Shown: in pieces, positions 1 through 10,000 of the stretch
Layout of the letters: each line of letters starts with the position of its first letter
Numbering within the stretch: position 1 is the stretch's first letter
Notes under the pieces: model-generated
The model's input: only the letters and a program-made list of their open reading frames with translations
What the model was told of the DNA's origin: nothing
Databases searched by the model: none
Position numbers and translations under genes: made by a program
Assembly: GCA_009786185.1 (NCBI GenBank)
Contig: WQTS01000127.1
Coordinates: 1 to 41,682, forward strand
Direction: 5' to 3'
DNA: 41,682 nt
Source: Bacteroidota bacterium
GTDB lineage: Bacteria; Bacteroidota; Bacteroidia; Bacteroidales; WCHB1-69

Positions 1-1349
1 GGATTAGAAATAGCGCCGGTAATTTTGCCACCCGGAAGTGCGTACCATTGGAAAGCTAATTCAAGAGAAGAAGCAACCTGAGCGGTTAAGGTTACAGGTG
101 TTCCATTACAAATGGTGTCGTAATTTGCCATAACAGGAACAACAGGTCGTGGTTGAACCATTACCTGATATACGTCACTCATTATTACACAACCGGTAAT
201 TGTATCGGTTACCTGTACGGTATAGTTATATGGGAAAGGTCTTGCCGGAACACCGATAAGATCTAAACTATCTGCTGTTTGAAGTGGTGTAATAAGTGCA
301 TTGCTCTCAAACCATTGATAAGTATATGCTGTATCGGTGGCTACTATTTCAGGCAATACGTTTGCAAAAAGCTTCACATTAGCTGCAGCTGAGCAATATA
401 GCGGATTTCCCGTAATCGCTACAGTTGGAGCAGGCACCACATTAATTTCAACGCTGTCGGCAACAACTTCGCAGTTATTGTTCGGATATGTTAAACGTGC
501 CACTACATAATGAGTTCCGCTTGTATGGAAAGGAATGTTTAAATAAGTTAAACTTTGTCCCGGTACTTCAAAACCATTTATCCACCAAGATACGGTTGGA
601 ATTCCATAGTTATTTGGATCGTCTAATTCGAAAAAGACAAGGCTTCCCGGACAAACTACAGAGGGTGTAGCAGTAATTGATATCGGAAGCAAAGCGCCTT
701 GCCCTATAATATTAAATGATGTTAATTCGGCACTACAGGCAGCATCCAGCATATCTGCTTTTACATAATATGTAGCAGTGTCTCCGGCGCCAAATGTAAT
801 ATCAGCATAATTGAATAATCTACTATTTACATAGGTCGTATCAAGAACGGTTATGCCGTCGGTATCGTACCAAATATAACGATAAACTTGGCCATTGCCA
901 AAAATGAGAGGATTGGCAAATACTTGCACCATGCCGTCTTCACAAATAAAGTAATCATCAACCAAAAGTAGTGTTTTTGGAAGTACTTGGAATTGGAACA
1001 CCGGAGAGGTAACCAATTCACAATCTGCAGGATTAAGCTCCACTACAAATTCCAAAATTTGAACGGTATCGCTCACAGTGAAAGTGTAGACTTGGCCCTT
1101 TGCAACAAGGTATTGAGCATCTTGCTTCCATTGTAGCGTGGTGTCCAAACCTACAAGGTTTCCCGTCACCACAGCAGTAAGGGTTATTACATCACCAACG
1201 CAACCGGAAGTAGGTCCCTCTATTCTCACCGTGTGAAGGGTGGAAATTTGAGTCGAACTCTCAGTGACATCAGTTTTGCTTAGCGCATTTACATGGCTAA
1301 ATCCCACAAAAAGTAGGAAAAATAGAAGAAAAATCGTAAATTTTTTCAT
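1..1349 (-). CDS. Secreted multi-domain Ig-like/PKD-like surface protein, partial (C-terminus outside window)
   Basis: An uninterrupted reading frame of about 449 codons starts at an ATG at 1349-1347 and reads off the left edge. The N-terminus (MKKFTIFLLFFLLFVGFSHV) is a clear signal peptide. After it come repeated beta-rich modules with paired cysteines and phrases such as CVGDVITLTAVV, VCPGSLVFFEL and ICNGTPVTLTAQV followed by an aromatic-W-Y strand (FQWYALPGG). This pattern is typical of Ig-like/PKD-like repeats in very large Bacteroidota adhesins exported by the type IX system. The C-terminal sorting domain, if present, lies outside the window, so T9SS export is inference. No enzymatic motif is visible. 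A possible -7 box lies at 1510-1517. The function is unknown beyond probable cell-surface adhesion. Confidence 0.85.
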   Translation of the reverse strand, partial: MKKFTIFLLFFLLFVGFSHVNALSKTDVTESSTQISTLHTVRIEGPTSGCVGDVITLTAVVTGNLVGLDTTLQWKQDAQYLVAKGQVYTFTVSDTVQILEFVVELNPADCELVTSPVFQFQVLPKTLLLVDDYFICEDGMVQVFANPLIFGNGQVYRYIWYDTDGITVLDTTYVNSRLFNYADITFGAGDTATYYVKADMLDAACSAELTSFNIIGQGALLPISITATPSVVCPGSLVFFELDDPNNYGIPTVSWWINGFEVPGQSLTYLNIPFHTSGTHYVVARLTYPNNNCEVVADSVEINVVPAPTVAITGNPLYCSAAANVKLFANVLPEIVATDTAYTYQWFESNALITPLQTADSLDLIGVPARPFPYNYTVQVTDTITGCVIMSDVYQVMVQPRPVVPVMANYDTICNGTPVTLTAQVASSLELAFQWYALPGGKITGAISN

Positions 1350-1509
1350 CGTTTAAAAATTTAATTGTTACTATTTTTTTGTTTAATTATTTTCTTTAAT
1401 ATCATTTTAATATACATCATATCAGGCAATTATCCCTTGCCCGTAGGGTTAGTTTCTTTGTCTATATTCAACATTGCGGGTACTATTTTACATACTACCC
1501 AACGAGATG

Positions 1510-1517
1510 CAAAGATA
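1510..1517 (-). promoter_or_regulatory. Candidate -7 box for the Ig-like surface protein
   Basis: On the minus strand the sequence reads TATCTTTG, an exact match to the Bacteroidota -7 consensus TAnnTTTG. It lies about 160 nt upstream of the ATG at 1349 and downstream of the hppA terminator hairpin, where an independent promoter is needed. No good -33 TTTG partner is seen, so this rests on one short motif. Confidence 0.4.
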
Positions 1518-1571
1518 TTTTTTTTTTAATATGTTTTTTTTTATGTGATTTTTTTTGTTAAAAATATTACG

Positions 1572-1618
1572 ATTTCTCACTGTACTTATCGTTTCGAAGA
1601 AAAAGTACAGTGAGAAAT
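1572..1618 (-). terminator. Intrinsic terminator after hppA
   Basis: A perfect 16-bp inverted repeat (arms 1572-1587 and 1603-1618, 15-nt loop) begins 10 bp after the hppA stop codon. On the minus strand the stem is followed within a few bases by a short T run (AATATTTTT). It separates hppA from the next minus-strand gene. Confidence 0.7.
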
Positions 1619-1627
1619 TATTAAAAG

Positions 1628-4033
1628 TTATCCTTTTTTGATCCGCATACCGTAGAAAGAACGATATACAAAAATTAATCCGATGATTAAGAATCCAACT
1701 CCGATATAGGGAGTATAGTCGCGATTTCCTGCTGTTTGTGCAGCCAATTTCATAGTAATAGCAATCTCTACCGCCAATAATCCGAAAAGAGTAGAAAACT
1801 TAATGATGGGATTCATTGCCACAGAAGTGGTATCTTTATAGGGATCTCCCACAGTATCGCCTACCACGGAAGCAGCATGCAATTCGGTGTTCTTTTCTTT
1901 CAAATCTACTTCAACCACTTTTTTGGCATTATCCCACGCGCCGCCGGCATTTGCCATGTACATTGCCTGAAATAATCCAAATACGGCAATGGAGATTAAG
2001 TAAGAAACAAAGAAGTTGGGATCGAAAAAGGCAAATGCTAAAGTTAAAGAGAAGATCACAATAAAAATGTTCCACATTCCCTGTTGGGCGTATTGGGTAC
2101 AAATTTTCACCACGGTTTTCGAGTCGTTAATATCCGCTTCTTTTTTATCCAAGTTTAAGTTTCGTTTAATAAACTCCACAGCACGATAAGCTCCTGTGGT
2201 TACCGCTTGCATAGATGCACCGCTAAACCAATAAATTACTGCACCGCCGGTAATAAATCCAAGAAGTACGGGAGCGTCGGTCAAACTTAATTGTAATAAA
2301 CCCAAATTGTCTAACAATAAAATAATGGCAAAAATCATAGTAGTCGCACCTACAACCGCCGTTCCGATAAGCACCGGCTTTGCCGTAGCTTTGAATGTGT
2401 TTCCGGCGCCGTCGTTTGCCTCCAAGAAATATTTACCTTTTTCAAAATCGGGTTTAAATCCGAAATCTTTTTCAATCTCACTTTCAATACCGTCAATTTT
2501 TTCAATTTGCGAGAGCTCAAACACTGATTGCGCATTGTCGGTTACCGGTCCGTAGCTGTCCACAGCGATGGTAACAGGACCCATTCCCAAAAACCCGAAC
2601 GCTACCAAACCGAACGCAAAAATGGAAGAATACGCACCAAATATTTCTAATCCTTGATTAGAAACCATAAAGGCGCCCAGCATTAATCCTACCATAACAA
2701 TTCCTTTCCAAAAAGCGCTGAAATTACCGGCAACCATACCGGAAAGAATGTTTAACGAGGCGCCGCCTTCGCGCGAAGCCGTTACCACTTCTTCTACATG
2801 TTTAGAGCGCGAACTGGTGAAAATTTTGGTAAACTCCGGAATCACCGCTGCCGCTAACGTTCCTAAACTGATAATGGTAGATAGCTTCCACCATAAGTCG
2901 GGATGGCAATTTGTTATCTGACTGTTATTATTAAGTAATATATAACTAATAATGTAGGTAACGATAATCGAAACAATAGATGTAATCCAAACTAAAGAAG
3001 TTAAAGGAGCCTCAAAGTCAAAGTTGTCTGCATTTTTGTATTTGGCTACGGAGATCATTTGATTGATTTTATAGGAAAATACGGAGGTAAATACCATTAG
3101 AATACGCATAGCAAAAATCCAAACAATTAGGAGCGCTTGCATTTCGGGATGAAACGGCATACAAAGCACGAGAAACGAAATTAGCGCCACGCCGGTTACT
3201 CCGTACGTTTCAAAACCATCGGCGGTAGGACCTACACTATCGCCGGCATTATCGCCGGTACAATCGGCAATCACTCCCGGATTTCTCGGATCATCTTCGC
3301 CAATTTTGAAAATCACTTTCATTAAATCGGAACCGATGTCGGCAATTTTAGTAAAAATACCGCCGGCAATACGGAGCGCACTTGCACCCAGCGATTCTCC
3401 AATAGCAAACCCGATTAAACAGGCGCCGGCGCTTTTTGCGTTCACAAAAAGAAGGATGATTAACATCAATATCAACTCTATTGTAATTAACAATAAGCCC
3501 ACGCTCATTCCCGATTGAAGCGGGATAGAAACCACATTCCACGGCTTTCCTTTCAAGGAGGCAAAAGAGGTTCTGCTATTGGCAAGAGTATTGATTTTAA
3601 TTCCGAACCAAGCTACTGCATAAGAGCCCAAAATACCGAGCACGGTCCAAAGCAATATGGTAAGTACATCGCCGGCTCCCTTTCCGCTCAAAAATCCAAA
3701 ATAGAAAACAATAGCTGCGCCGATAATGGCAAACAGTATCAATAAAAATTTTCCTTGTTGTAACAAATATGTTTTGCACGTTTCGTATATGGTAGCCGAA
3801 ATATTTGCCATAGATTTATGCACCGGATATTTTTTTATGTTAACAGCCTGATATAAGCCGAAGAACAATCCGAAAAATACAATAATTGAACCCCAAATTA
3901 AAAGCGACCAGCCTGTAATGGCGCCGTTAAAAAAAGTAATACTGGTAAAATCGGGCAGCTCTAAATCTGCCTCGCCGGCAAATGCGACGACAGGTGCACA
4001 CAGCACACTGAGAAGAAATAGTGTTTTTTTCAT
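1628..4033 (-). CDS. hppA: Membrane-bound ion-translocating pyrophosphatase
   Basis: This integral membrane enzyme hydrolyses pyrophosphate and pumps H+ and/or Na+ across the inner membrane. The 801 residues fit the family, with about 16 hydrophobic segments. Family motifs are visible: DDPRNPGVIADCTGDNAGD around residues 240-260 for Mg-PPi binding, and GGAWDNAKK and VVGDTVGDPYKDT near the C-terminus. The N-terminus is signal-like (MKKTLFLLSVLCAPVVAFAG) and belongs to the first membrane segment. In the motif GNTFKATAK the position that separates K+-dependent (Ala) from K+-independent (Lys) enzymes is Lys548, which predicts no K+ requirement; three residues later there is Ala551. Ion specificity cannot be read securely from the sequence. 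It stands alone, with a candidate promoter at 4107-4114 and a terminator hairpin at 1572-1618. Confidence 0.96.
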   Translation of the reverse strand: MKKTLFLLSVLCAPVVAFAGEADLELPDFTSITFFNGAITGWSLLIWGSIIVFFGLFFGLYQAVNIKKYPVHKSMANISATIYETCKTYLLQQGKFLLILFAIIGAAIVFYFGFLSGKGAGDVLTILLWTVLGILGSYAVAWFGIKINTLANSRTSFASLKGKPWNVVSIPLQSGMSVGLLLITIELILMLIILLFVNAKSAGACLIGFAIGESLGASALRIAGGIFTKIADIGSDLMKVIFKIGEDDPRNPGVIADCTGDNAGDSVGPTADGFETYGVTGVALISFLVLCMPFHPEMQALLIVWIFAMRILMVFTSVFSYKINQMISVAKYKNADNFDFEAPLTSLVWITSIVSIIVTYIISYILLNNNSQITNCHPDLWWKLSTIISLGTLAAAVIPEFTKIFTSSRSKHVEEVVTASREGGASLNILSGMVAGNFSAFWKGIVMVGLMLGAFMVSNQGLEIFGAYSSIFAFGLVAFGFLGMGPVTIAVDSYGPVTDNAQSVFELSQIEKIDGIESEIEKDFGFKPDFEKGKYFLEANDGAGNTFKATAKPVLIGTAVVGATTMIFAIILLLDNLGLLQLSLTDAPVLLGFITGGAVIYWFSGASMQAVTTGAYRAVEFIKRNLNLDKKEADINDSKTVVKICTQYAQQGMWNIFIVIFSLTLAFAFFDPNFFVSYLISIAVFGLFQAMYMANAGGAWDNAKKVVEVDLKEKNTELHAASVVGDTVGDPYKDTTSVAMNPIIKFSTLFGLLAVEIAITMKLAAQTAGNRDYTPYIGVGFLIIGLIFVYRSFYGMRIKKG

Positions 4034-4106
4034 AAGTTTTTTATTTTTTATTAATATAATTTACAGCTTAGAACGAGATTCCTCATTTCGTTCGGAATAA
4101 AGGGCA

Positions 4107-4114
4107 CAAAAATA
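4107..4114 (-). promoter_or_regulatory. Candidate -7 box for hppA
   Basis: The minus strand reads TATTTTTG, matching TAnnTTTG, about 74 nt upstream of the hppA ATG. No clear -33 element is seen. Confidence 0.35.
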
Positions 4115-4180
4115 GAATAAATTGTATATACGCGGAATTTAATGATTTTAAGCGAATAAAATTATTATTATTTATTTTTT

Positions 4181-4656
4181 GGGCGTTCCCCTCACCTCCC
4201 TCTCTATCATCCAACCCACGTTCGGGTCGCGCTTTCCGCTACTACTCCTCGCCTTCGGCTGCGGGGTATCCGCTGCAATCGCTAACGCAGGAAGGCAGCC
4301 TGTCTGCCATTACCCGACATATTGTGTGCAAGCGCAAATTCCTTTTCCTCTTTGAGGAAAAGGTGGCAGCAAGCGGCAACTAACTCTTTAAAATTCTAAA
4401 AAATTAACCGCCGCTTGATGACGGAAAAGGTGATATACAAAGATAATACCTTATAAACCTAAATTTCAGCACGTCTATGTTTTTTAGAAAAATATTTTAT
4501 GCAACCTCTTCCGTCATCCGGCGGCAAGCCGCCGTCTGCCACCTTCTCCTTAAAAGGAGAAGGAATATGCATCTCACACAATGTGTTACAAATATCACAT
4601 TGTGTGTATGGACGAAAAGGCTGTCTGCCTGGTGAGCGGGGGAAGCCGGAACGCCC
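4181..4656. repeat. Composite inverted-repeat non-coding element
   Basis: This GC-richer block lies within the AT-rich gap between hppA and the gene at 4742. Its ends are inverted (GGGCGTTCC at 4181-4189, GGAACGCCC at 4648-4656). Inside it are two inverted, imperfect copies of a hairpin module: arms 4341-4350/4354-4363 followed by TGGCAGCAAGCGGC, and arms 4542-4551/4554-4563 preceded by GCCGCCGTCTGCCA. There is also a GC hairpin (4519-4525/4528-4534), a perfect 11-bp stem (4575-4585/4596-4606), and a longer-range pair (CCGCCG..ATGACGG near 4409-4425 with CCGTCAT..CGGCGG near 4511-4524). No credible protein is encoded; the short frames here have no recognisable content. It resembles a dispersed intergenic repeat or a degraded non-autonomous mobile element. 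Confidence 0.6.
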
Positions 4657-4741
4657 AAGAGATTTAGAAAATTTTGCCCTGATTTAAAAGCATCAACCCA
4701 ATAAAAAAACATTCTGTCCGTTTAGTAACAAAACTCATACT

Positions 4742-6007
4742 ATGAAACTCAAAAATTTTATTTTTATCGTAACATTTTTGTTATCAACAGTTTGTGCTCA
4801 TGCCGCTTATTTGTTAATTCCTATGGATTTAGAACAGAAAAACCATTTAAAAGCATATGGAATTGCGTATTTTACTATTGCTAAAGACATTGATGTGAGT
4901 TGGTTACTCAATTATCGCGGGGGAAGCTTCATGATGACCTATAATTCTAAAATTGAAGATGAGTGTGTCATTCGCGGAGTATCGTATCAAGTAATTGCCG
5001 ATGTGCAAGCCGCAGCTATTTTGAATGAAATTGCAGCTACCGAAAGCAACATGGACGAAGTTAAGCTAACCAAAGTACCTAAGATTGCAGTATATACGCC
5101 TAAAAGCAAATTGCCTTGGGACGATGCGGTAACCTTAGCTTTAACTTACGCCGAAATTCCTTACGATATGATTTATGATGAAGAGGTGATGAACGACGTG
5201 CTTCCGAAGTACGATTGGTTGCATTTGCACCATGAGGATTTTACCGGGCAATACGGAAAGTTTTGGGCTGCATACAAAAATGCCGCTTGGTACATAGAAG
5301 ATGTTAAAAATCAGGAAGCTACTGCAGCAAGGTTAGGTTTTAAAAAAGTGTCACAGTTAAAATTGGCAGTAGCCAAAAAGATTCGCGATTTTGTAATGGG
5401 CGGCGGTTATATGTTTGCCATGTGCTCGGCGCCGGATAGTTTTGATGTAGCGCTTGCCGCCGATGGTATAGATATTTGCGATACGCCTTTCGACGGAGAT
5501 CCAATGGATCCGCAAGCGCAGCAAAAATTAAACTACGATAACTGTTTTGCTTTCACCGATTTTATTCTCGTTACCAATCCTTATATTTACGAGATCTCCG
5601 ATATTGATGTAAATCCTGCAATGCACGTTCAAAATAAAAAGAACGATTTTTTTACCTTGTTTGAATTTTCGGCAAAATGGGATCCCGTGCCCACCATGCT
5701 CACACAAAATCATCAAAAAGTGATTCCGGGATTTATGGGACAAACCACTGCTTTTAACAACAACAGAATCAAACCGCACATCGTAATTCTTGGAGAAACC
5801 AAAATTTTTGATGAGGCGAGATATATTCACGGCACTTACGGAAACGGCATGTTTACTTTTTACGGCGGTCATGATCCGGAAGATTATCAACACTTTGTGG
5901 GCGATCCTCCTACCGATTTGAATCTGTTTCCCAATTCGCCCGGTTACAGGCTTATTTTGAATAATGTGTTGTTTCCGGCGGCTAAGAAGCAGAAACAGAA
6001 GACCTAG
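4742..6007 (+). CDS. Conserved secreted Bacteroidota protein, often named 'asparagine synthetase B' without support
   Basis: 421 residues with a clean signal peptide ending in CAHA (residues 1-21), so it is exported. It starts LLIPMDLEQKNHLKAYGIAY and contains VPKIAVYTPK, LHLHHEDFTGQYGKFW, a glycine-rich FVMGGGYMFAMCSAPDSFDV and FTFYGGHDPEDYQHFVGDPP. The layout suggests a class I glutamine-amidotransferase/ThuA-like fold, but I see no complete catalytic triad. I recall close relatives in Bacteroidota being auto-named asparagine synthetase B. That name does not fit: there is no N-terminal catalytic Cys2 and no SGGxDS pyrophosphate loop. The gene stands alone, with a non-coding element upstream and a strong terminator downstream. 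The function is unknown; a periplasmic role is inferred from the signal peptide. Confidence 0.85.
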   Translation: MKLKNFIFIVTFLLSTVCAHAAYLLIPMDLEQKNHLKAYGIAYFTIAKDIDVSWLLNYRGGSFMMTYNSKIEDECVIRGVSYQVIADVQAAAILNEIAATESNMDEVKLTKVPKIAVYTPKSKLPWDDAVTLALTYAEIPYDMIYDEEVMNDVLPKYDWLHLHHEDFTGQYGKFWAAYKNAAWYIEDVKNQEATAARLGFKKVSQLKLAVAKKIRDFVMGGGYMFAMCSAPDSFDVALAADGIDICDTPFDGDPMDPQAQQKLNYDNCFAFTDFILVTNPYIYEISDIDVNPAMHVQNKKNDFFTLFEFSAKWDPVPTMLTQNHQKVIPGFMGQTTAFNNNRIKPHIVILGETKIFDEARYIHGTYGNGMFTFYGGHDPEDYQHFVGDPPTDLNLFPNSPGYRLILNNVLFPAAKKQKQKT

Positions 6008-6080
6008 AAAGGTAGAAGAGAACAGATTTTGCTGTTACTTACTAATTCGGCTTTTGCGATAAAGCTTTCAATTTATGGCG

Positions 6081-6127
6081 AATGGAACTTAAATAGGACA
6101 AAAAAGCCTATTTAAGTTCCATTTTTT
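6081..6127 (+). terminator. Intrinsic terminator downstream of the 4742 gene
   Basis: A perfect 17-bp inverted repeat (arms 6081-6097 and 6107-6123, 9-nt loop) is followed directly by a run of T. It lies 73 bp after the stop codon at 6007. Confidence 0.8.
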
Positions 6128-6521
6128 TCATATACAAATAAAAAACACTTATTTTTGCAGCCGATTTACGCTTGATTTCTTTACATCACTCTTTTTTCAA
6201 ACACTTACATCACTTCGTAAATCAGCGTTCTTTGTTTCTTAAAAATTAAAGCGTTTTTGCTTTGCTTTACACATAAATTCTTCAACAAATTTATTTTTGA
6301 TTTTTCTATAAAAGTCAAAAACTACAAAAAGTAAAGTAGTAAACGTTCACGCCAAGCGTGGACTTTACTTATTTTGTAGTTGGCAGTTGAAGGCCTTATG
6401 TGTAAATAAAAAAGTACCACGTTTTTTATTTTCTAAAATTTGACTACAATAAAATCTTAATCCTTAAAAATAAACCAATTAACAATTGTCTGCACAGGAG
6501 CGGACGTAAAACAAAAACCTT
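6128..6521. other. Non-coding spacer upstream of the RHS island
   Basis: No gene is visible here. The spacer holds an 8-bp inverted pair GATTTACG/CGTAAATC (6163-6170 and 6216-6223), a direct repeat TTACATCACT (6181-6190 and 6205-6214), and the nested palindrome at 6266-6406 listed separately. The start region of the next gene follows at 6522. Confidence 0.5.
6266..6406. repeat. Nested inverted repeat (cruciform-capable element)
   Basis: The outer arms 6266-6286 and 6386-6406 match at 18 of 21 positions (TTTACACATAA...CTTCAAC against GTTGAAG...TTATGTGTAAA). An inner pair, 6321-6337 and 6362-6380, matches with a small bulge. The apex is CACGC-CAA-GCGTG at 6348-6360. The layered symmetry over 141 bp in a stretch with no gene suggests a structured RNA or DNA element. 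Confidence 0.6.
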
Positions 6522-6977
6522 ATGAAAAGAAAAATTATTTGTTTACTATGGCTAAGCATTCCCTTACTATGTATGGCGCAACCCGGCAGACTAAACTTTA
6601 GCTACGAGTACGATGATGCGGGCAACCGTGTGTGCCGTAAAGTAGTTTATCTGCCGGATTGGAAGTCATCACCAACGGAGGATTCTACAACAACAAAACT
6701 CTTTGTACCGGAGTATTTTGTAGAAAAAATTGCGCAAGTGGAAATGAAAATTTACCCTAATCCCACTACCGAAAAAATAACCTTAGAAATTTCCAACATG
6801 GAAAATCTGCAAACAGGAACATTTAAACTGTTTTCAATTACCGGGCAATTTTTGCAAGAACAACCGGTACATTCAGCAACTACCACTGTTTCTTTAGCAG
6901 GATTGCCCAAAGGGACATATCTCTTGAAAGTACAGATCAACCACCGCACAGAAGAGTGGAAAATCATTAAACAATAA
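6522..6977 (+). CDS. Short secreted protein with a YD/RHS motif and T9SS sorting domain
   Basis: 151 residues. A signal peptide (MKRKIICLLWLSIPLLCMAQ) is followed by one RHS-type YD unit (FSYEYDDAGNRVCRKVV, residues about 26-42), a short Thr-rich linker, and from about residue 75 a type A T9SS C-terminal domain (MKIYPNPTTEKITLEIS ... LPKGTYLLKVQI ... KIIKQ). The T9SS domain should direct export through the outer membrane and surface attachment. It lies 31 bp upstream of the large RHS gene on the same strand, so the two are probably co-transcribed. The RHS protein itself has no T9SS domain. A partner or adaptor role is inference; the protein could also be a remnant of a longer YD-repeat protein. 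Confidence 0.85.
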   Translation: MKRKIICLLWLSIPLLCMAQPGRLNFSYEYDDAGNRVCRKVVYLPDWKSSPTEDSTTTKLFVPEYFVEKIAQVEMKIYPNPTTEKITLEISNMENLQTGTFKLFSITGQFLQEQPVHSATTTVSLAGLPKGTYLLKVQINHRTEEWKIIKQ

Positions 6978-7008
6978 CAAAAAATTCAAAACTCAAAATT
7001 CAAAATTT

Positions 7009-10000
7009 ATGATTACACAATTATTTAATACTTGCTTTCACCGTACCCTAATAATATTATTTTTGCACATCATTTTCACTACCGGTTCTATGCTACAAGC
7101 ACAAAATTCTAATCCCGTAGGCGCCATTCCCGGCGTTATCGATGTTTCGCCGATGGGTGCGGCTACTTATACCATACCCATAGAAGTGGTGCCGGGCACG
7201 CAAGGCACGCAGCCCAATTTGTCTATTGTTTACAATAGCATGGGGGGCATGGGGTTGTTGGGGATGAAATGGAATTTAGCAGGATTATCGGCAATTACAA
7301 GATGCGGAAAAACCCCTTATTATGACAATGATATAACGGCGATACAATTTGGTACTGCAAATGTATTTGCTATTGACGGCGAGCGCCTGATTAATACAAG
7401 TACTATTAATGCTAATGGCATTCTACGTGAATTTGCTACTGAGATGGAGAATTTTATACGTGTTTATTCGCACGGGTCAAATCCTAGGCATTCTCCTACA
7501 CACTTTACTGTTTATACTGATGATGGAAATATTATTGAATATGGAAACAACTCAAACACAAATAATTCCAAGCATAAATTAGAAGGCGGTGGTGAGTTGC
7601 TTTATGTAGGATGGTACGTAAACAAAATTAAGGATGCCAACAATAATTATATGACTTTTCATTACGGGCAGGCAAATAATGAGATTTGGATTAATGAAAT
7701 TAATTACACCGGCAATACAGATAACGGCATGCAAACTTATGCCAAAGTAGAATTTACATACATTAACAATACATTACATCCGAATACCTATTATGTTGGA
7801 GGCTATGGCATACCGCAAACCAAATTGCTAAGCGCCATTACAGTAAGTTATAATAATGCTGTTGTACGCAAGTATCAGTTTAATTATAACTTAAACGATG
7901 CAAGGGAGCGCACCGCACACCTGAAAAACATAGTACTATTTGGTGAAGGTGGTGCACAACTTGATGCAACAACTATTTCATGGAATGCACAACATTATGG
8001 TTTTGAAATTACCTCTCGCCCTGATATTAAGTCCGGAAACATTGTTACCGGCGATTTTAACGGTGACGGATATACTGATTATGTGCGTTACAATACAGGA
8101 GCTTTAGGTAAAACATGGGAATTATATCTTCAAAATCCCACCAATGGTACTTTCTATTTGCACCAAACAGGGCAACAAAGTGGCTATAAAGCTTACGCTT
8201 ACAGTTGTGATTATACAGGAAAAGGGAGAGACGCGTTGATTTTGGCAGAAGATATGAGAACTCCTACTCGAACTTTTGAGATTAATGTATATGAATATGA
8301 AAGTAATTATCTTGTAAAAAGAGTCACCAAGCCAATCGAGAACTTTTCGCAACTTCATTTTGGAGATTTCAATGGGGATGGGAAAGTAAATATTATGTAT
8401 GCATGTAGTCTTTCACCTGCTATTACTCTTTTAGGTTTTTTTAACAATGACTTTACATGTAGTTATATTAGTATTAAGAGTGCCGATAAAAAAATCCATG
8501 TAATTGATTATAACGGTAACGGGAAAGCTAATCTTCAATTTACTATGGGATATAATACATATATTTATGAATATTCAGCGGCTAACCAAAGGTTTGAACA
8601 AGTCTTTTTTACCGGATTTCCAACAAAATGGCATCATTTTTATCATGGAGATTTTAATGGAGATGGAATAACAGATATCATCACATTTAATGGCAGTGAA
8701 TGGAGGCTTAAATATGGACTGGGTGATGGGTATTATACATCGGGATATGTTTTACAAGGTCTTAATAAGCAAACAACGGGAGGAGCGCCAAGATATCCTC
8801 TTTTTATTGCCGATATTAACGGAGACGGGAAAGATGATATCTTACAACCTGTTTATACCACTAATGGCAGTTATTACTATACAGCAGTAAGAGTTCATCT
8901 TTCACAAGGAGGTATAAATGGGGATTATCAATCTGTAGATGACAATACTATCACTATTCATAATGAAAATTATCAAGATTTAGGCTTCTGGCATTTAGGT
9001 GATTTTAACGGAGATGGGAAAAATGACCTCCTTCTAAGAAAATCCACAACTGATGCTAATCCTAGAATAATTTATTTCAATAAAAATGAGCAATATGAGT
9101 ATGTAAAAGAGATTACGGATGGCTTAGAAAAGAAAATTACCATTGCTTATACACCCAGATATCTTTCATTTATGTTATCTTCTTTAAGTAGGGGTAAAAA
9201 GGCTTTTATGCAGTTAGCCACCGAAATTCAAACTCCTAATGGAATTGGTGGGATCAATACATTGAAATTTAGATATGGAAATGATAAACCTGTGTATAGT
9301 TCAAAAAGAAGAGCCTTTTTAGGATTTAAACAATTTGTTAGGATAAACACCGTAGATAATATTACAACGATCGACTCCCTTAGCTTTGTTACAGATTATG
9401 AATATTTTACAAACTCTCATCGCGAAATGCTTTTGCCTTACGACAAACATATTACTAAAAACGTAGCTCCATCTACGATTAATAAAATTTCTTACGGATA
9501 CAATATTATTCCTTTACCAAATCCACGATTTATTTTACATAATAGTTTAACAACCAATCAAGATTTTCTTTCCGATACCAAAACCGAAACCATTACTACT
9601 TTAGAAAATGGGCGTGTAAAAACAAGTAACACAACAACATTTTTTGGAAACGCTTTACCCTGGATGCATTCGGAAACAAGTACGTACACTTACAACACCA
9701 TAACGATTAATGGATATCAGAAAAAAACTGTTCCTACTCAGATTATTACCAGACAACAATATGCAATTACTCCTAATATTACAATTGCCGATACAATTAC
9801 CTACAATTATTTTGGAAACGGTCGCTTAAATTGGGTACGGCAAGGAAATCTTGACGGCTCTATTACTACCACTTACAGTGATTATACCCCAACCGGTCTA
9901 TATAAAGAAAAAACGATCTCCACAACAGGCTTATCCAGAAAAGAATACTACGATTATGATATTACGGGTCGTTTTGTTACCAAAACAAGAAATCACTTGC

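Noticed and set aside
4497..4712. Short frames on both strands inside the composite repeat element
   Set aside because: They follow the hairpin repeats and have low-complexity, non-protein-like translations.
5528..5893. 121-codon minus-strand frame inside the secreted protein gene at 4742
   Set aside because: It is antisense to a clear gene with signal peptide and conserved blocks; its translation has no recognisable features.
6280..6392. Integron attC-like ends (TTCAAC...GTTGAA) in the nested palindrome
   Set aside because: The YYYAAC/GTTRRR match is short and follows from the inverted symmetry itself. No L-box pair, cassette array or integrase is visible.
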